A stretch of DNA of 15,562 bases from Coemansia sp. RSA 1804. Lineage: Eukaryota > Kickxellomycota > Kickxellomycetes > Kickxellales > Kickxellaceae. A model generated the notes under the pieces. It had not been told where the DNA came from and made no database searches. It saw only the letters and a program-made list of their open reading frames with translations. Below are positions 14,931 through 15,562 of the stretch, piece by piece (position 1 is the first letter of the stretch; each line of letters opens with the position of its first letter). The position numbers and the translations under genes were made by a program. Location: assembly GCA_027578815.1 (NCBI GenBank), contig JANBTH010000523.1, forward strand, positions 1 to 15,562, given 5' to 3'.

Positions 14931-15562
14931 TGTTAGAGTTGGTTTGAAGATGTTAGAGGTTCCTTGATGATAAAGTCGCGCTTTTCGACAATAAAGAAAG
15001 AGTGTTGTGTTTGATTAATGTTGCTAGTGTCAATTCAGAATATTGGTGTTGGTAAGGAAGTATTTTCAACTCCAAGACGTGACCGTTCTTCAGTTGGCTA
15101 TTTATACCCTAGCAGGCTTCAAAGTTCTTTGAGCACTTTGTTAGCTTGTACTTTTTTTACAAGTAATAGCAAGACCCTTTGTCTTGTGAAAGCGTTTTCC
15201 ATACTGCGCATAGTTTTTGCGACAATGGCCCAGACAGCCGTTATTCTATGCGCTATGAATAAACAAATTACAGTATGCATGACATGATTATATGCTTCAT
15301 TGTTTATGCAAAACGTTAGTCTGATGTGTATGACGTTATAAAATATATCCTCTCTTGGCATTATCGCAACTGGCAAGTAAACCATGCCTATTCTAGATTC
15401 CTCGCCATTTTTCCTTTCCCCCTTAACCTGTCTTATCATAACCTTAGAGGGAAAAGAAATTTACATGAATGAAAAAGCGCCATTAAAAAAGCAAGCAAAC
15501 GTCATTTTAGGAGGCGTATTTTTCCTGAGATTGTAGCATTTTGGTCTGACATCACCATTACA
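14931..15562 (-). promoter_or_regulatory. CsbD-gene promoter and right-hand spacer
   Basis: About 630 bp lie upstream of the CsbD-like gene. A TATAAATA on the minus strand at 15099-15106 is a good TATA box, leaving a leader of about 140 nt without any ATG. Further upstream, CCCCT at about 15418-15423 matches a general-stress (STRE-type) core, but as a single 5-bp match. A 106-codon minus-strand frame at 15119-15439 has no recognisable domain. Nothing else is seen to the window edge. Confidence 0.45.
15099..15106 (-). promoter_or_regulatory. TATA box candidate of the CsbD-like gene
   Basis: TATAAATA in GGTATAAATAGCC on the minus strand, 169 bp upstream of the ATG at 14930. No ATG lies between, so the first AUG of the message would be the annotated start. 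Confidence 0.55.

Noticed and set aside
15119..15439. 106-codon ATG-initiated frame on the minus strand
   Set aside because: No recognisable domain or motif, AT-rich codon use unlike the real genes, and it overlaps the region upstream of the CsbD TATA box. One open frame of this length is expected by chance in this much AT-rich sequence.

Overview
The window looks like nuclear DNA of an early-diverging filamentous fungus. The genes are intron-poor and eukaryotic, with TATA boxes, AATAAA signals and no bacterial operons. The best guess is Kickxellomycotina (Coemansia-like), from the yeast-CTS1-type GH18 chitinase with an extra C-terminal binding domain, the near-intronless coding style and the AT-rich spacers. 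That placement is inference. Six genes are confidently recognised: a secreted chitinase, the fungal tRNA ligase TRL1, the proteasome chaperone NAS2/PSMD9, mitochondrial ATP synthase subunit f (ATP17), the spliceosome protein CWC15 and a SWA2/auxilin-like J-protein. Two further small genes are clear: a secreted His/Trp/Gly-repeat protein and a CsbD-family stress protein. A fragment of another gene enters at the left edge.

Layout: 1-117 is the C-terminus of an unidentified plus-strand gene. 118-1794 is an unusually long spacer between convergent genes; it holds a possible decayed Ty1/copia pol fragment on the minus strand (599-901). The chitinase is on the minus strand at 1795-3549. Behind its promoter is a minus-strand reading frame at 3841-4104 that resembles a roadblock-fold Ragulator subunit (LAMTOR4-like). 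It carries one in-frame TAA that is also part of a potential GTAATT splice donor. TRL1 (4884-7472, minus) and NAS2 (7909-8493, plus) diverge from one roughly 435 bp promoter region. ATP17, CWC15, the SWA2-like gene and the secreted repeat protein follow in tandem on the plus strand. The CsbD gene converges on them from the right.

Most genes are housekeeping: tRNA splicing and repair, proteasome assembly, mitochondrial ATP synthesis, pre-mRNA splicing and clathrin uncoating. They share no pathway, as expected for eukaryotic gene order. The most interesting points are: (1) TRL1 has an N-terminal extension that looks like a mitochondrial presequence, with a weak first AUG and a strong in-frame second AUG, suggesting dual targeting; (2) a small secreted protein built of WHG(n) repeats contains five copies of HGGGW, the core copper-binding unit of the mammalian prion octarepeat; and (3) the interrupted LAMTOR4-like frame. 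I see no CRISPR array, tRNA, rRNA or intact mobile element.
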